64,000 nucleotides of DNA, taken from contig NZ_CP021404.1 in assembly GCF_002504165.1 (NCBI RefSeq), positions 1,488,001-1,552,000 of the forward strand. The letters run 5' to 3'. Shown in pieces: positions 1 to 8,861 of this stretch (positions are counted from its first letter, which is position 1; each line of letters begins with the position of its first letter). The position numbers and the translations under genes are program-made. Origin of the DNA: Pacificitalea manganoxidans (GTDB lineage: Bacteria > Pseudomonadota > Alphaproteobacteria > Rhodobacterales > Rhodobacteraceae). A model generated the notes under the pieces. That model ran no database searches. It was not told the origin of the DNA and saw nothing but the letters and a program-made list of their open reading frames with translations.

Positions 1-2047
1 GGGTCAGCAGCGACAGCGCAATATGGCGCAGGGCCCGGCAGCCTGCGGCCTCGGCATCGGGCGTGTAGGGGCCGGGACGGGTCATGGCATCGAAAAGGGC
101 GGGCAGCTTGGGGGCCAAGGCCTCCGCCTGCGCATGGGCCAGCGCGTCCCGCGCGATGTGGATCGCGGTGGGGTCGGGGGTGGTGCCGTTGTCATGCAGG
201 CTTTGCGCGATGTCGTCCTCGGACGGCAGTTGCAGCACAAGCGCGCGGAAGGCCGGGTCAAGCGTATCATCCGCCAGCACCTGATCGAGCGCGGCGAGAT
301 AGTCGGCGCTGGGCGGCGCATTATCCCCGACCATCCGCAGCAGCACCTCCTTGGCAAGGCTGCGGCCCGCTTCCCATCGGTTGAACGCATCCGTGTCATG
401 GGCCAGCAGAAAGGCCCGCTCCGCCGCGTCACTGGCCCGGTCCAAGATCACCGGTGCCGAGAACCCGCGCAGGAGCGACGGCACCGGGCGCGCGGCGAGC
501 CCGTCGAAGGAGAAGCTTTGCTCCTCCTGCGTCATTTCCAGCACCGTGGTCGGGACCACTTCGCTGCCGTCCGGCGCCAGAAGCCCGACCGCGATGGGGA
601 TCACCTGCGGCAGTTTTTCGGCCTGTCCCGGCGTGGGGGGTGTGCGTTGGCGGAACCGCAGGGTGTAGGTGCCCGCGTCGAATGTTTCCTCGACCGACAG
701 GCGCGGCGTGCCAGCCTGCGTATACCAACGGGAAAACTGGCGCAGATCCCGCTTGGTGACATCCTCGAACACCGCGAGCCAATCCTCGATCGTGGCGGCG
801 TCCCCGTCATGGCGGTCAAAATAGAGCGCCAGCGCCTCGGCATACTGGGCGTCGCCCACGAGCAGCTTGAGCATGCCGATCACCTCGGCGCCTTTCTCGT
901 AGACCGTCGCGGTGTAGAAATTGTTGATCTCGATATAGCTCGACGGGCGGACGGGATGGGCCAGCGGGCCGTTATCCTCGCGGAACTGCCGCGCGCGCAG
1001 TTGGAGCACATCCTCGATCCGCTTGACCGGAACGGAGCGTTGATCGCCCGAGAATTGCTGATCGCGGAACACGGTCAGGCCTTCCTTCAGGCACAGCTGA
1101 AACCAATCACGGCAGGTGATCCGGTTGCCGGTCCAGTTATGGAAATATTCGTGGGCGATGATGCCTTCGATCAATTCGTAGTCGCGATCAGTTGCGGTCT
1201 GGGGCGAGGCGAGGACGTATTTGGAATTGAAGATGTTCAATCCCTTGTTTTCCATCGCGCCCATGTTGAAATCATCGACCGCGACGATGTTGAACACATC
1301 CAGATCGTATTCCCGGCCATAGACCTGTTCATCCCAGGCCATCGACCGTTTCAGGGCGTCCATCGCGTAGGCGCAGCGATCCTCATCGCCGGGGCGCACC
1401 CAGATATTGAGCGCCACGTCGCGGTCTGACGCCGTGGTGAAGCGGTCGGAATGGGCGCGCAGATCGCCTGCAACCAACGCAAAGAGGTAGGAGGGTTTGG
1501 GCCACGGATCGTGCCATTCGACCCATGGCGTGCCATCGGCAAGCGTGCCCGTGGCGCCGGGATTGCCGTTCGACAACAGCACCGGCATCGCGCTTTCCAC
1601 CCGCACATCGAACGGGGCCATCACGTCGGGGCGGTCGGGGTAATAGGTGATCTTGCGGAAGCCTTCGGCCTCGCATTGAGTGCAATACATGCCGTTCGAC
1701 ATGTATAGCCCTTCGAGCGCGGTATTGCCCTCGGGCGCAATCTCGACCTCGCATTCCCATGTGAACGGCCCCTCCGGCACGTCGCAATAGAGCCCGTCCG
1801 GTGTCAGGTCCGGCGTTACGGCGCGCCCGTCGATGCTGGCACGGATCAGCGTCAGCCCTTCGCCATGCAGAAACATCCGCCGCCCCTGCGGACCGGCGGG
1901 GTTCGGCTCCAGCGACAGCCGAGAGATCACCCGCGTCGCGCGCGGATCGAGCCGGAAGGTCAGTTGAACCCGGTCAACGACGTGGCTCCACGGCGTATAG
2001 TCTTCGAGCCGGACCGCCTGTGGCGTGCTGGGGGCGGCATCTTTCAT
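1..2047 (-). CDS. pepN: Aminopeptidase N (M1 metallopeptidase), 3' end cut by window edge
   Basis: The minus frame is open from the ATG at 2047 to the window edge without a stop, about 682 residues of a family usually 850-880 long, so the C-terminal part is missing. The translation carries the M1 exopeptidase signature GAMEN and the zinc site HEYFHNWTGNR, followed about 20 residues later by the glutamate-containing LKEGLTVFRD segment, as in bacterial PepN. The enzyme is a cytoplasmic zinc peptidase that removes N-terminal residues from peptides. An AAGGA ribosome site lies 8 bases before the ATG. The long plus-strand open frame over 23-1429 is its antisense shadow. Assignment is firm; only the C-terminus is unseen. 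Confidence 0.95.
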   Translation of the reverse strand, partial: MKDAAPSTPQAVRLEDYTPWSHVVDRVQLTFRLDPRATRVISRLSLEPNPAGPQGRRMFLHGEGLTLIRASIDGRAVTPDLTPDGLYCDVPEGPFTWECEVEIAPEGNTALEGLYMSNGMYCTQCEAEGFRKITYYPDRPDVMAPFDVRVESAMPVLLSNGNPGATGTLADGTPWVEWHDPWPKPSYLFALVAGDLRAHSDRFTTASDRDVALNIWVRPGDEDRCAYAMDALKRSMAWDEQVYGREYDLDVFNIVAVDDFNMGAMENKGLNIFNSKYVLASPQTATDRDYELIEGIIAHEYFHNWTGNRITCRDWFQLCLKEGLTVFRDQQFSGDQRSVPVKRIEDVLQLRARQFREDNGPLAHPVRPSSYIEINNFYTATVYEKGAEVIGMLKLLVGDAQYAEALALYFDRHDGDAATIEDWLAVFEDVTKRDLRQFSRWYTQAGTPRLSVEETFDAGTYTLRFRQRTPPTPGQAEKLPQVIPIAVGLLAPDGSEVVPTTVLEMTQEEQSFSFDGLAARPVPSLLRGFSAPVILDRASDAAERAFLLAHDTDAFNRWEAGRSLAKEVLLRMVGDNAPPSADYLAALDQVLADDTLDPAFRALVLQLPSEDDIAQSLHDNGTTPDPTAIHIARDALAHAQAEALAPKLPALFDAMTRPGPYTPDAEAAGCRALRHIALSLLT

Positions 2048-2283
2048 GGGGGTGTCCTTCTGGGAGTGCCGCAGGTCGGGGGTGCCCGCCTGCGCGTGCG
2101 TGGTCGTGGCGGAGGTCGGCGGCGGGCCGCTTGGATGGCCCGCGCGCGAGGAACCGATGCCGTCAGCATCACGTTATGCCTGCAAGCGAGGGGGTTCAAC
2201 CGATCCTGCCCCCACAGACCACAATGTCGCCGTTGGCCGTCCGTGCCCGGCATGCCCCGCATCAGATCCGAGGAGTTGATCCC

Positions 2284-2526
2284 ATGTCCGCCCCCCATAC
2301 CGATATCGACAAACAAGAACGCCGTCACAAAGGCCCGCTTGCCGGGATGAAGCTGGTCGTCGGCTTTGCCGTGCTGCTGCTGGTGCTGTGGGTCGGCTGG
2401 GTTGTCATCTACGGCTCCGATCCCGAAGGCGCCGAAACGCAGATCGACGGGCGCACCGGCACGGTCGAGCAGACCGAAGAAACGCCGCAGCCCGGTCAGC
2501 CGGAAACACTGCCTGCGGGCAACTGA
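2284..2526 (+). CDS. Small single-span membrane protein, unknown function
   Basis: An 80-residue protein. The N-terminal 22 residues are charged (DKQERRHKG), then comes one hydrophobic helix (roughly residues 24-43, VVGFAVLLLVLWVGWVVIY), then an acidic, Gln/Pro/Thr-rich tail that should face the periplasm. I chose the ATG at 2284 because AGGAG sits 7-8 bases upstream; the open frame extends further 5' but without a start signal. The next small lipoprotein gene begins 53 bases downstream on the same strand, so both may share a transcript. No enzymatic motif is visible. Confidence 0.7.
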   Translation: MSAPHTDIDKQERRHKGPLAGMKLVVGFAVLLLVLWVGWVVIYGSDPEGAETQIDGRTGTVEQTEETPQPGQPETLPAGN

Positions 2527-2579
2527 TCGGCCCAGCCCCGCAATTGCTACTCTGGTTTAACATTTTGGAAGGACGTTTC

Positions 2580-2732
2580 ATGACCCGCTCTATCTCTCTG
2601 GCGCTTGCCACTGCATTTGCCCTGTCGGCCTGCACGGTCGCGGGGGGCGGCTCGGCCCCGATGCAGAAAAACACCGCCAGCGATGAAGAGCAGGGGTTCA
2701 GCTCCTCCCAGCAGGATGCGCTGGGCGGCTAA
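2580..2732 (+). CDS. Small lipoprotein, unknown function
   Basis: A 50-residue precursor with a typical type II signal: a basic start (MTRS), a hydrophobic stretch, then the lipobox LSAC with the modified Cys at about residue 18. The mature part is only about 33 residues, Gly/Ser/Gln-rich, and lacks Cys beyond the lipidated one. GGAAGG upstream serves as ribosome site. A perfect 10-bp intrinsic terminator follows 27 bases after the stop. It resembles the tiny entericidin-like lipoproteins in size, but sequence similarity to them is not evident. Probably anchored to a membrane by its lipid. Confidence 0.65.
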   Translation: MTRSISLALATAFALSACTVAGGGSAPMQKNTASDEEQGFSSSQQDALGG

Positions 2733-2758
2733 GCCACGCCTATCCACGAGACGGACAA

Positions 2759-2788
2759 GGGCGCGACCATTCAGGTCGCGCCCTTTTT
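2759..2788 (+). terminator. Rho-independent terminator after the lipoprotein gene
   Basis: Perfect 10-bp stem GGGCGCGACC / GGTCGCGCCC around the loop ATTCA, followed by five T. It ends the small membrane protein/lipoprotein transcript and insulates malate synthase. Confidence 0.9.
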
Positions 2789-2928
2789 CATGGCGACGCG
2801 GGCGCGGCTGCGGGCCGCGTCATTGTCCGGTTACGGCTTTTCCCATACCGTTACGTCATGCGTCGCGCTGATTTGTGCGGCTGACGGATCTATTGTGCTG
2901 AAATAATTGCGATTTACGGGACATTGCC

Positions 2929-5112
2929 ATGACCGACCCCGCGCCTGCGAGCTATACCGACCGTGCCGATCTGAAAGTGGACGCGGCGCTTGCCGCCTTT
3001 GTCGAGGCGGAGGCGCTGCCCGGCACCGGGATCGCGGCCGACGCTGTCTGGGCGGGGCTGTCGGCGTTAATCAAAGCCTTTGGGCCCAAGCGCGCCGAGC
3101 TGTTGCAGCAGCGCGAGGATCTGCAAGAACGCATCGACGCGTGGCATATGAAACAGGCTGGGGGAACGCATGATCCTCTGGCCTACCGGGCATTTCTGGA
3201 AGAGATCGGTTATCTGGTGCCGGAGCCGGACAGCGTGCAGATCGCGCCGGGGCGGATCGACCCCGAAATCAGTTCGCTGGCCGCGCCGCAACTGGTGGTG
3301 CCCGCGACGAATGCACGTTTCGCGCTGAACGCGGCCAATGCACGGTGGGGGTCACTTTATGATGCGCTCTACGGCACCGATGCGCTGGGCAGCCCGCCGC
3401 CCGCAGGCGCGCATGATCCAGAGCGGGGAAAGCAGGTCGTCGCGTGGGCGAAGGCGCATCTGGACCGGGTGGTGCCCCTGACCAAAGGCAGTTGGGCCAA
3501 TATCGTCAGCATGGCCCCGGCGGGCGGTAAATTGATCCTCGTTGCCGGGAAAAACACCGTGGCACTGCGCGATCCGACGCAGTTCGCCGGGTTCAACCGG
3601 GGCGCGGATGGGGCGCTGACGGACCTGTTTTTCCGGGTGAACGGGCTGCATATCGTGCTGGTGCTCGACCGCGGCGACCCGATTGGGCGGGATGATCCGG
3701 CGGGCATCGCGGATATGTTCATCGAAGCGGCGGCCTCGACCATCGTCGATATGGAAGATTCGGTGGCCTGCGTGGATGGCGCCGACAAGGTGCTGGCCTA
3801 TCGCAACTGGCTGGGCCTGATGAAGGGCGATCTGACGGCGGAGGTGTCCAAGGGCGGCACGCAATTCACCCGCGAGCTGAACCCCGATATCGGATTTACC
3901 GATCCGACGGGCCAGCCGGTGTTGCTGAAAGGGCGGGCGTTGCTGCTGGTGCGCAATGTCGGGCATCTGATGACGACCCCCGCCGTGCTGGATGCCAGCG
4001 GGGCCGAGGCCCCCGAAGGATTTCTGGATGCGCTGATTGCCGTCCTGATCGCCCTCCACGATCTGCGCCGTTCCGACGGTCCGCGCAATTCACCGGCGGG
4101 CGCGATCTATGTGGTGAAGCCCAAGATGCACGGCCCAGACGAGGTTCGGCTCGCCGATCAGACCTTTGCCGCGGTGGAGCAGGTGCTGGGTCTGCCCGCC
4201 CATACCGTCAAGATCGGCATCATGGACGAGGAACGCCGAACGTCCGCCAACCTCGCCGCCTGTATCGATGCAGCGCGGGAGCGTGTGGCCTTCATCAATA
4301 CCGGGTTCCTCGATCGGACCGGGGATGAGATCCACACCTCGATGGAGGCGGGGCCGATGGTGCCCAAGGGACAGATGAAATCCGCGACGTGGCTGACGGC
4401 CTATGAGACGCGCAATGTCGATATCGGCATGCAATGCGGGCTGAAGGGGCGCGCGCAAATCGGTAAGGGCATGTGGGCGATGCCCGACCGCATGGCCGAT
4501 ATGCTGGATCAGAAAATCGCGCATCCGCACTCGGGCGCGACCTGCGCATGGGTGCCGTCGCCAACGGCGGCGGTGTTGCACGCCACGCATTATCATCACA
4601 TCGACGTGTTTCAGCAGCTTTATACCATTGCGGAAGCGGCGGGTGGTGCGCCCCGCGCCACGCTTGACGATCTGCTGACCATCCCGTTGCTGGAGGGCCC
4701 GCTGCCAGAGGCGGAGATCACGGCGGAGGTGGAAAATTCCGCGCAGAGCATTCTCGGCTATGTCGTGCGCTGGATCGATCAGGGGGTGGGGTGTTCGAAA
4801 GTGCCCGATATTCATGATATCGGCCTGATGGAGGATCGCGCGACCCTGCGGATCAGTGCCCAAGGGCTTGCCAATTGGCTGAAATGGGATGTGGTGAGCC
4901 CGGAACAGGTGATGGCGGCGCTGCGCAAAATGGCGGTGGTGGTCGATCAGCAGAACGCGGGCGATCCGATATATCGCCCAATGGCGCCGGATTTCGACGG
5001 GATCGCGTTTCAGGCCGCCTGTGATCTGGTGTTCAAGGGGCGGGTGCAGCCTGCGGGCTATACCGAACCGATCCTGCATCAACGCCGGGCCGAGGCGAAG
5101 GCGCGCGGATAG
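2929..5112 (+). CDS. glcB: Malate synthase G
   Basis: A 727-residue protein, the usual length of the monomeric G isoform (about 720). It condenses glyoxylate with acetyl-CoA to malate in the cytoplasm. Family segments are recognisable in order: an N-terminal helical clasp, MEDSVACVDGADKV, RNVGHLMTTPAV with the substrate Arg (about residue 341), KPKMHGPDEV, GIMDEERRTSANL with the metal-binding Glu (about 434), and HDIGLMEDRATLRISAQGL with the catalytic Asp (about 636). It stands alone, between the terminator at 2759-2788 and a convergent minus-strand gene. Glyoxylate could come from the ureide pathway at about 24-26 kb or from the glyoxylate shunt. Only a weak GGGA ribosome site precedes the ATG. 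Confidence 0.96.
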   Translation: MTDPAPASYTDRADLKVDAALAAFVEAEALPGTGIAADAVWAGLSALIKAFGPKRAELLQQREDLQERIDAWHMKQAGGTHDPLAYRAFLEEIGYLVPEPDSVQIAPGRIDPEISSLAAPQLVVPATNARFALNAANARWGSLYDALYGTDALGSPPPAGAHDPERGKQVVAWAKAHLDRVVPLTKGSWANIVSMAPAGGKLILVAGKNTVALRDPTQFAGFNRGADGALTDLFFRVNGLHIVLVLDRGDPIGRDDPAGIADMFIEAAASTIVDMEDSVACVDGADKVLAYRNWLGLMKGDLTAEVSKGGTQFTRELNPDIGFTDPTGQPVLLKGRALLLVRNVGHLMTTPAVLDASGAEAPEGFLDALIAVLIALHDLRRSDGPRNSPAGAIYVVKPKMHGPDEVRLADQTFAAVEQVLGLPAHTVKIGIMDEERRTSANLAACIDAARERVAFINTGFLDRTGDEIHTSMEAGPMVPKGQMKSATWLTAYETRNVDIGMQCGLKGRAQIGKGMWAMPDRMADMLDQKIAHPHSGATCAWVPSPTAAVLHATHYHHIDVFQQLYTIAEAAGGAPRATLDDLLTIPLLEGPLPEAEITAEVENSAQSILGYVVRWIDQGVGCSKVPDIHDIGLMEDRATLRISAQGLANWLKWDVVSPEQVMAALRKMAVVVDQQNAGDPIYRPMAPDFDGIAFQAACDLVFKGRVQPAGYTEPILHQRRAEAKARG

Positions 5113-5185
5113 TTGCGCGCGCCGGGGGGGCGAAGTGGGGCGTGCGGATCAGGTGGCCAACGCTTAAACACCAAAATCCAAACAT

Positions 5186-5217
5186 AAAAAAACGCGCGAC
5201 CCCGTAAGGGTCGCGCG
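5186..5217 (-). terminator. Intrinsic terminator of the three-repeat secreted protein gene
   Basis: Perfect 10-bp stem (arms 5193-5202 and 5208-5217, CGCGCGACCC on the plus strand) with loop CGTAA. The seven A at 5186-5192 read as a T-run on the minus strand. Confidence 0.88.
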
Positions 5218-5251
5218 CTGTTTCCCGTCCGCAGGAGACGAAAGCGGGAAA

Positions 5252-5800
5252 TTAGCCTGCCGGGTTGGCAAGGATGTCGCGGGTCTGCTGACGCGCGGTG
5301 CCGGTGTCTTCGGTGCTCAGCTGTTTCAGCAGGGTCAGCTGGTTCAGGCTGTAGGCGCCGGGCTCAACACCCAAGGACGCGGCCAGCTGCGTGGCGTGAG
5401 CCGAAGAGGTCGCGGTGGCGGAGGAGCCGTTGCGCAGAGCGTTGACGCGGAACTGCTCGTCACCTTCGCCGACGGCACCGACCAGAGCGGTCAGTTCACC
5501 CAGCGTGTAGTTGCCGGGCTCGACACCGACGGAAGCGGCCAGCTGAGCGACGTTGCCGTGGCCGTTGACGGTTGCGTCACGGGTGATGGCTTCGCCTGCG
5601 GGGTTGTCGAGGATCTGGCTCACACGGAACTGGTTGCCTTCCTCGGCGCTCAGGCCTTTCAGCTCGACGAGCTGCGAGGTGGAGTAGACGCCGGGCTCAA
5701 CGCCAACCGAACGGGCCAGCTGCGCGGTGTCGGCAGAGGCGGGGATGGCGGTCAGAGTGACGAGAGCGGCGAGGCCTGCGGTGATGAAGTTGGTGGTCAT
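5252..5800 (-). CDS. Secreted protein with three degenerate about 44-residue repeats, unknown function
   Basis: A 182-residue precursor. A Sec signal peptide (about residues 1-23, ending in PASA) is followed by three copies of a unit opening with (A/T)QLAxSxGVEPGxYxxxxL and, in copies 1 and 3, closing with ILxNPAG. The middle copy is shorter, and a Ser/Ala/Thr linker precedes the third. There are no Cys, membrane spans or enzyme motifs. The unit looks like a small helical module, perhaps binding a partner in the periplasm; this is inference. It has a good ribosome site (AAGGAAACGATC before the ATG), its own upstream spacer and its own terminator, so it is a monocistronic and probably well-expressed gene. 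Confidence 0.8.
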   Translation of the reverse strand: MTTNFITAGLAALVTLTAIPASADTAQLARSVGVEPGVYSTSQLVELKGLSAEEGNQFRVSQILDNPAGEAITRDATVNGHGNVAQLAASVGVEPGNYTLGELTALVGAVGEGDEQFRVNALRNGSSATATSSAHATQLAASLGVEPGAYSLNQLTLLKQLSTEDTGTARQQTRDILANPAG

Positions 5801-6239
5801 GATCGTTTCCTTACAAGTGGGGACGCCGGGAGGAGCGTCGTTATGTGATTTCTCTAGAGCGGCGTGGTGTCGCTCTGTGATGATGGGGATATGGCCCCCC
5901 GCACCCGATTAGGAAATTCGCGAAAATGATCTGCTATACTGTGCATATGCGCACAACACGGCGTCGTGAAGTTTGAAACTGTTTGTATTAGCGCGACGTA
6001 AGTCTTGTTAGCGCCCAACACCTATGCGCACAGCATGTAATCGTGCCTTGGAAGCGGGCAGTCTGCAAATGTCATAAGACATCGCTCCCGCGCCGTTTGG
6101 ACCTTCGTCAGCCTGTGGCGGCTTGGAACGGGTGATCGTTCCGCTTTGGGCGCGCGGGGCGGGAAATTCGGCTCTTTCGGCGCATGGCGCTTTGGTCTAG
6201 CCTCGGGCCGTCCTGATCCCCACTTCCACGGTCATCCCT
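5801..6239. other. 439-bp divergent intergenic region
   Basis: It separates the minus-strand repeat protein from the plus-strand amidotransferase-like gene and must hold the promoters of both. It is richer in A+T than its surroundings between about 5900 and 6080. Two sequences stand out: an inverted repeat TGTGC-(6)-GCACA at 5940-5955, with ATGCGCACA repeated at about 6024, and TGTTAGCGC followed by AACA at 6006-6020, which resembles the operator half found before the GAPDH genes. No supportable gene was seen in it. Confidence 0.5.
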
Positions 6240-7028
6240 ATGCCGCGTGCGCACACCCGCCCCATTGTGGGCATCATCTGTAACAGTCATCTGCTGAACG
6301 ATACCTATCCCGCCCATGCCAATGGCGCGATGAATTCCGAAGCGATCGCGACCGTCAGCAACGCGATGCCCATGCTGATCCCCGCCGATCCGGCCTATCT
6401 GAGCGTGGATGAGTTGCTGGACACTTGCGACGGCTTTCTGTTCACCGGCGGGCGTCCGAACGTGCATCCCGAGGAATATGGCGAACCGGAAACGGCGGCG
6501 CATGGGGCGTTCGACCGGGCGCGGGACGCGATCACCCTGCCGTTGATCCGGAAACTGGTCGAGCGCGGCCAGCCCTTCATCGGCGTCTGCCGCGGCTTTC
6601 AGGAGGTCAACGTGGCGATGGGCGGAACGCTCTATCCCGAGATCCGCGATCTGCCGGGGCGTATGAACCACCGGATGCCCCCCGATGGCACGCTGGAAGA
6701 ACGCTTTGCGCTGCGCCATAAGGTGACGTTCACGCCCGAAGGGCCGTTCGCCCGCCTGTTCGGAGCGCCGGAGGTGATGACCAACACGCTGCACGGGCAG
6801 GGGATCAAGCAGCCCGGACCGCGTGTGGTGGTCGATGGCACGGCCCCCGATGGCACGCCAGAGGCGCTGTATATCAAGGACGCGCCGGGTTTCACCATGT
6901 CGGTGCAGTGGCATCCGGAATATCGCGCGGCCCAAGACCCGGTTTCCCGTCCGCTGTTCGAGGCCTTTGGCGCTGCGGTCCATGAGTGGGCAGGCAGCAG
7001 GCGCGACGCGGTGCTGCGCAGCGCCTGA
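6240..7028 (+). CDS. Gamma-glutamyl-GABA hydrolase-like class I amidotransferase (peptidase C26)
   Basis: 262 residues, the family's normal size (about 250). A class I glutamine-amidotransferase fold is shown by FTGGRPNVHP near residue 70, the nucleophile elbow GVCRGFQE with Cys117, and QWHPEY with His225 and Glu227, giving a complete Cys-His-Glu triad. PuuD relatives hydrolyse gamma-glutamyl-GABA in putrescine degradation, but other members act on different gamma-glutamyl amides and no putrescine genes lie nearby, so the substrate is open. No SD is visible before the ATG; the N-terminus RPIVGIICN fits the family start well. It stands alone, followed by about 240 bp leading to pntA. Confidence 0.88.
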   Translation: MPRAHTRPIVGIICNSHLLNDTYPAHANGAMNSEAIATVSNAMPMLIPADPAYLSVDELLDTCDGFLFTGGRPNVHPEEYGEPETAAHGAFDRARDAITLPLIRKLVERGQPFIGVCRGFQEVNVAMGGTLYPEIRDLPGRMNHRMPPDGTLEERFALRHKVTFTPEGPFARLFGAPEVMTNTLHGQGIKQPGPRVVVDGTAPDGTPEALYIKDAPGFTMSVQWHPEYRAAQDPVSRPLFEAFGAAVHEWAGSRRDAVLRSA

Positions 7029-7271
7029 CGACGGGCGGTTCGGCGGCCGTTCCGAGCGCCGATCCTATCGCAATCGCGCTGTGACCCTGTGGAAGTCGGT
7101 TTCACACTGTCGAATTAGCAAGATCCGTCGTGCATTCCGCCCCCGGATGGCTTTCCCTTGGGAAAAGTCTGGTTGCGAAAGAATGTTGCGGAATGTTAAT
7201 TCCTGCCAGACCCAAAAGCCCGTCATGTGCGGTGCGCATGGGCAGGGGGACGGAGAAAGGGAAATTTCATC

Positions 7272-8846
7272 GTGAAAATCGGGACACCGAAAGAGGTATT
7301 TTCAGGAGAGTCGCGCGTCGCGATGACACCTGACTCTGCGCGTATGCTGCAGAAGCTTGGCTACGCGTGCGCAATCGAATCCGGGGCCGGTGCGGCTGCG
7401 GGCTTTAACGACGCCGCCTACGAGGCTGCGGGCGTCGAAGTGATGGCGGATGCCGCCGCGCTGTGGGCCGCATCCGACGTCGTCGCCAAGGTGCGACCGC
7501 CCAGCGAAACCGAAGTGGGCTACCTGCGCGACGGGCAGCTGCTGATCTCGTTCTTCTATCCGGGCAGCAACGAAACGCTGCTGGAGGAGTGCAAGGCCAC
7601 CGGTGCCAGCGTCATCGCGATGGACATGGTGCCGCGCATCAGCCGCGCGCAGAAGATGGACGCGCTGTCCTCGATGGCGAATATCGCGGGCTACCGCGCC
7701 GTGATCGAGGCGGGCAACAACTTTGGCCGGTTCTTCACCGGTCAGGTGACAGCCGCTGGTAAAGTGCCGCCCGCCAAGGTGCTGATCGTCGGTGCCGGTG
7801 TTGCGGGTCTGGCCGCAATCGGCACGTCGACCTCGCTCGGTGCGATGACCTACGCCTTCGACGTGCGTCCCGAAGTGGCCGAGCAGATCGAGTCGATGGG
7901 CGCCGAGTTCGTCTATCTCGATTTCGAGGAAAAGGCCGCCGACGGTGCCGAGACCGGGGGCTATGCCGCCCCGTCGAGCCCCGAATTCCGCGAAAAGCAG
8001 CTGGAGAAATTCCGCGAGCTTGCGCCCGAGATGGACATCGTGATTACAACCGCGCTGATCCCGAACCGCGACGCGCCGGTGCTGTGGACCCGCGACATGG
8101 TCGAGCTGATGAAGCCCGGCTCCGTGATCGTCGATCTTGCCGCCGAGCGGGGCGGCAACTGCGAACTGACCGTCAAGGACGAGAAGATCGTCACCGACAA
8201 TGGTGTCACGATCGTCGGCTACACCGACTTCCCCAGCCGGATGGCCACGCAAAGCTCCACGCTTTACGCCACCAACATCCGTCACATGATGACCGACCTG
8301 ACCCCCGAAAAGGACGGCGCGGTCGATCATGACATGGACGACGATGTGATCCGGGGCGCCACGGTGACCCATGCGGGCGAGATCACCTTCCCGCCGCCGC
8401 CGCCCAAGGTGAAGGCCATCGCGGCCCAGAAGCCCAAGGAAAAAGCCAAGGAACTGACCCCCGAAGAACGTCGTGCCGCCGAAATCGCGGCGTTCAAGGC
8501 GCAGACCAAAAGCCACGTCACCCTGCTGGTGGCGGGTGCGGTTCTGATCGCGCTTGTCGGGGCCTATGCGCCAGCCAGCTTCATGAGCCACTTCATCGTG
8601 TTCGTTCTGGCCTGTTTCATCGGCTTCCAGGTCATCTGGAATGTCAGCCATTCGCTGCACACGCCGCTGATGGCCGTCACCAATGCCATTTCCGGCATTA
8701 TCATTCTGGGCGCGGTGCTGCAGATCGGATCGGGGTCGTTCCTCGTGACGCTGCTGAGCTTCGTCTCGGTTCTTATCGCAAGCATCAATATCGTGGGCGG
8801 GTTCCTCGTGACGCGCCGGATGCTTGCCATGTTCCAGAAATCTTAA
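7272..8846 (+). CDS. pntA: NAD(P) transhydrogenase, alpha subunit
   Basis: 524 residues starting at a GTG ([20 protein letters not shown]), close to E. coli PntA (510). Residues 1 to about 385 form the NAD(H)-binding domain I ([14 protein letters not shown] dinucleotide fold, [13 protein letters not shown]). A Lys/Pro/Glu-rich linker follows, then four hydrophobic helices (about 415-520) of the proton channel. With PntB it uses the proton gradient to move hydride from NADH to NADP, supplying NADPH. The open frame continues 45 bases upstream, but GGAGAAAGG sits 11 bases before the GTG and the family N-terminus matches here. The subunit is undivided, unlike the split PntAA/PntAB of Rhodospirillum. 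pntB follows after 15 bases. Confidence 0.96.
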   Translation: MKIGTPKEVFSGESRVAMTPDSARMLQKLGYACAIESGAGAAAGFNDAAYEAAGVEVMADAAALWAASDVVAKVRPPSETEVGYLRDGQLLISFFYPGSNETLLEECKATGASVIAMDMVPRISRAQKMDALSSMANIAGYRAVIEAGNNFGRFFTGQVTAAGKVPPAKVLIVGAGVAGLAAIGTSTSLGAMTYAFDVRPEVAEQIESMGAEFVYLDFEEKAADGAETGGYAAPSSPEFREKQLEKFRELAPEMDIVITTALIPNRDAPVLWTRDMVELMKPGSVIVDLAAERGGNCELTVKDEKIVTDNGVTIVGYTDFPSRMATQSSTLYATNIRHMMTDLTPEKDGAVDHDMDDDVIRGATVTHAGEITFPPPPPKVKAIAAQKPKEKAKELTPEERRAAEIAAFKAQTKSHVTLLVAGAVLIALVGAYAPASFMSHFIVFVLACFIGFQVIWNVSHSLHTPLMAVTNAISGIIILGAVLQIGSGSFLVTLLSFVSVLIASINIVGGFLVTRRMLAMFQKS

Positions 8847-8861
8847 GGGGGAGCAGGGACA

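Noticed and set aside
23-1429. A 468-codon open frame on the plus strand.
   Set aside because: It is the antisense of pepN, whose zinc motif and GAMEN are on the minus strand; the plus reading has no family features.
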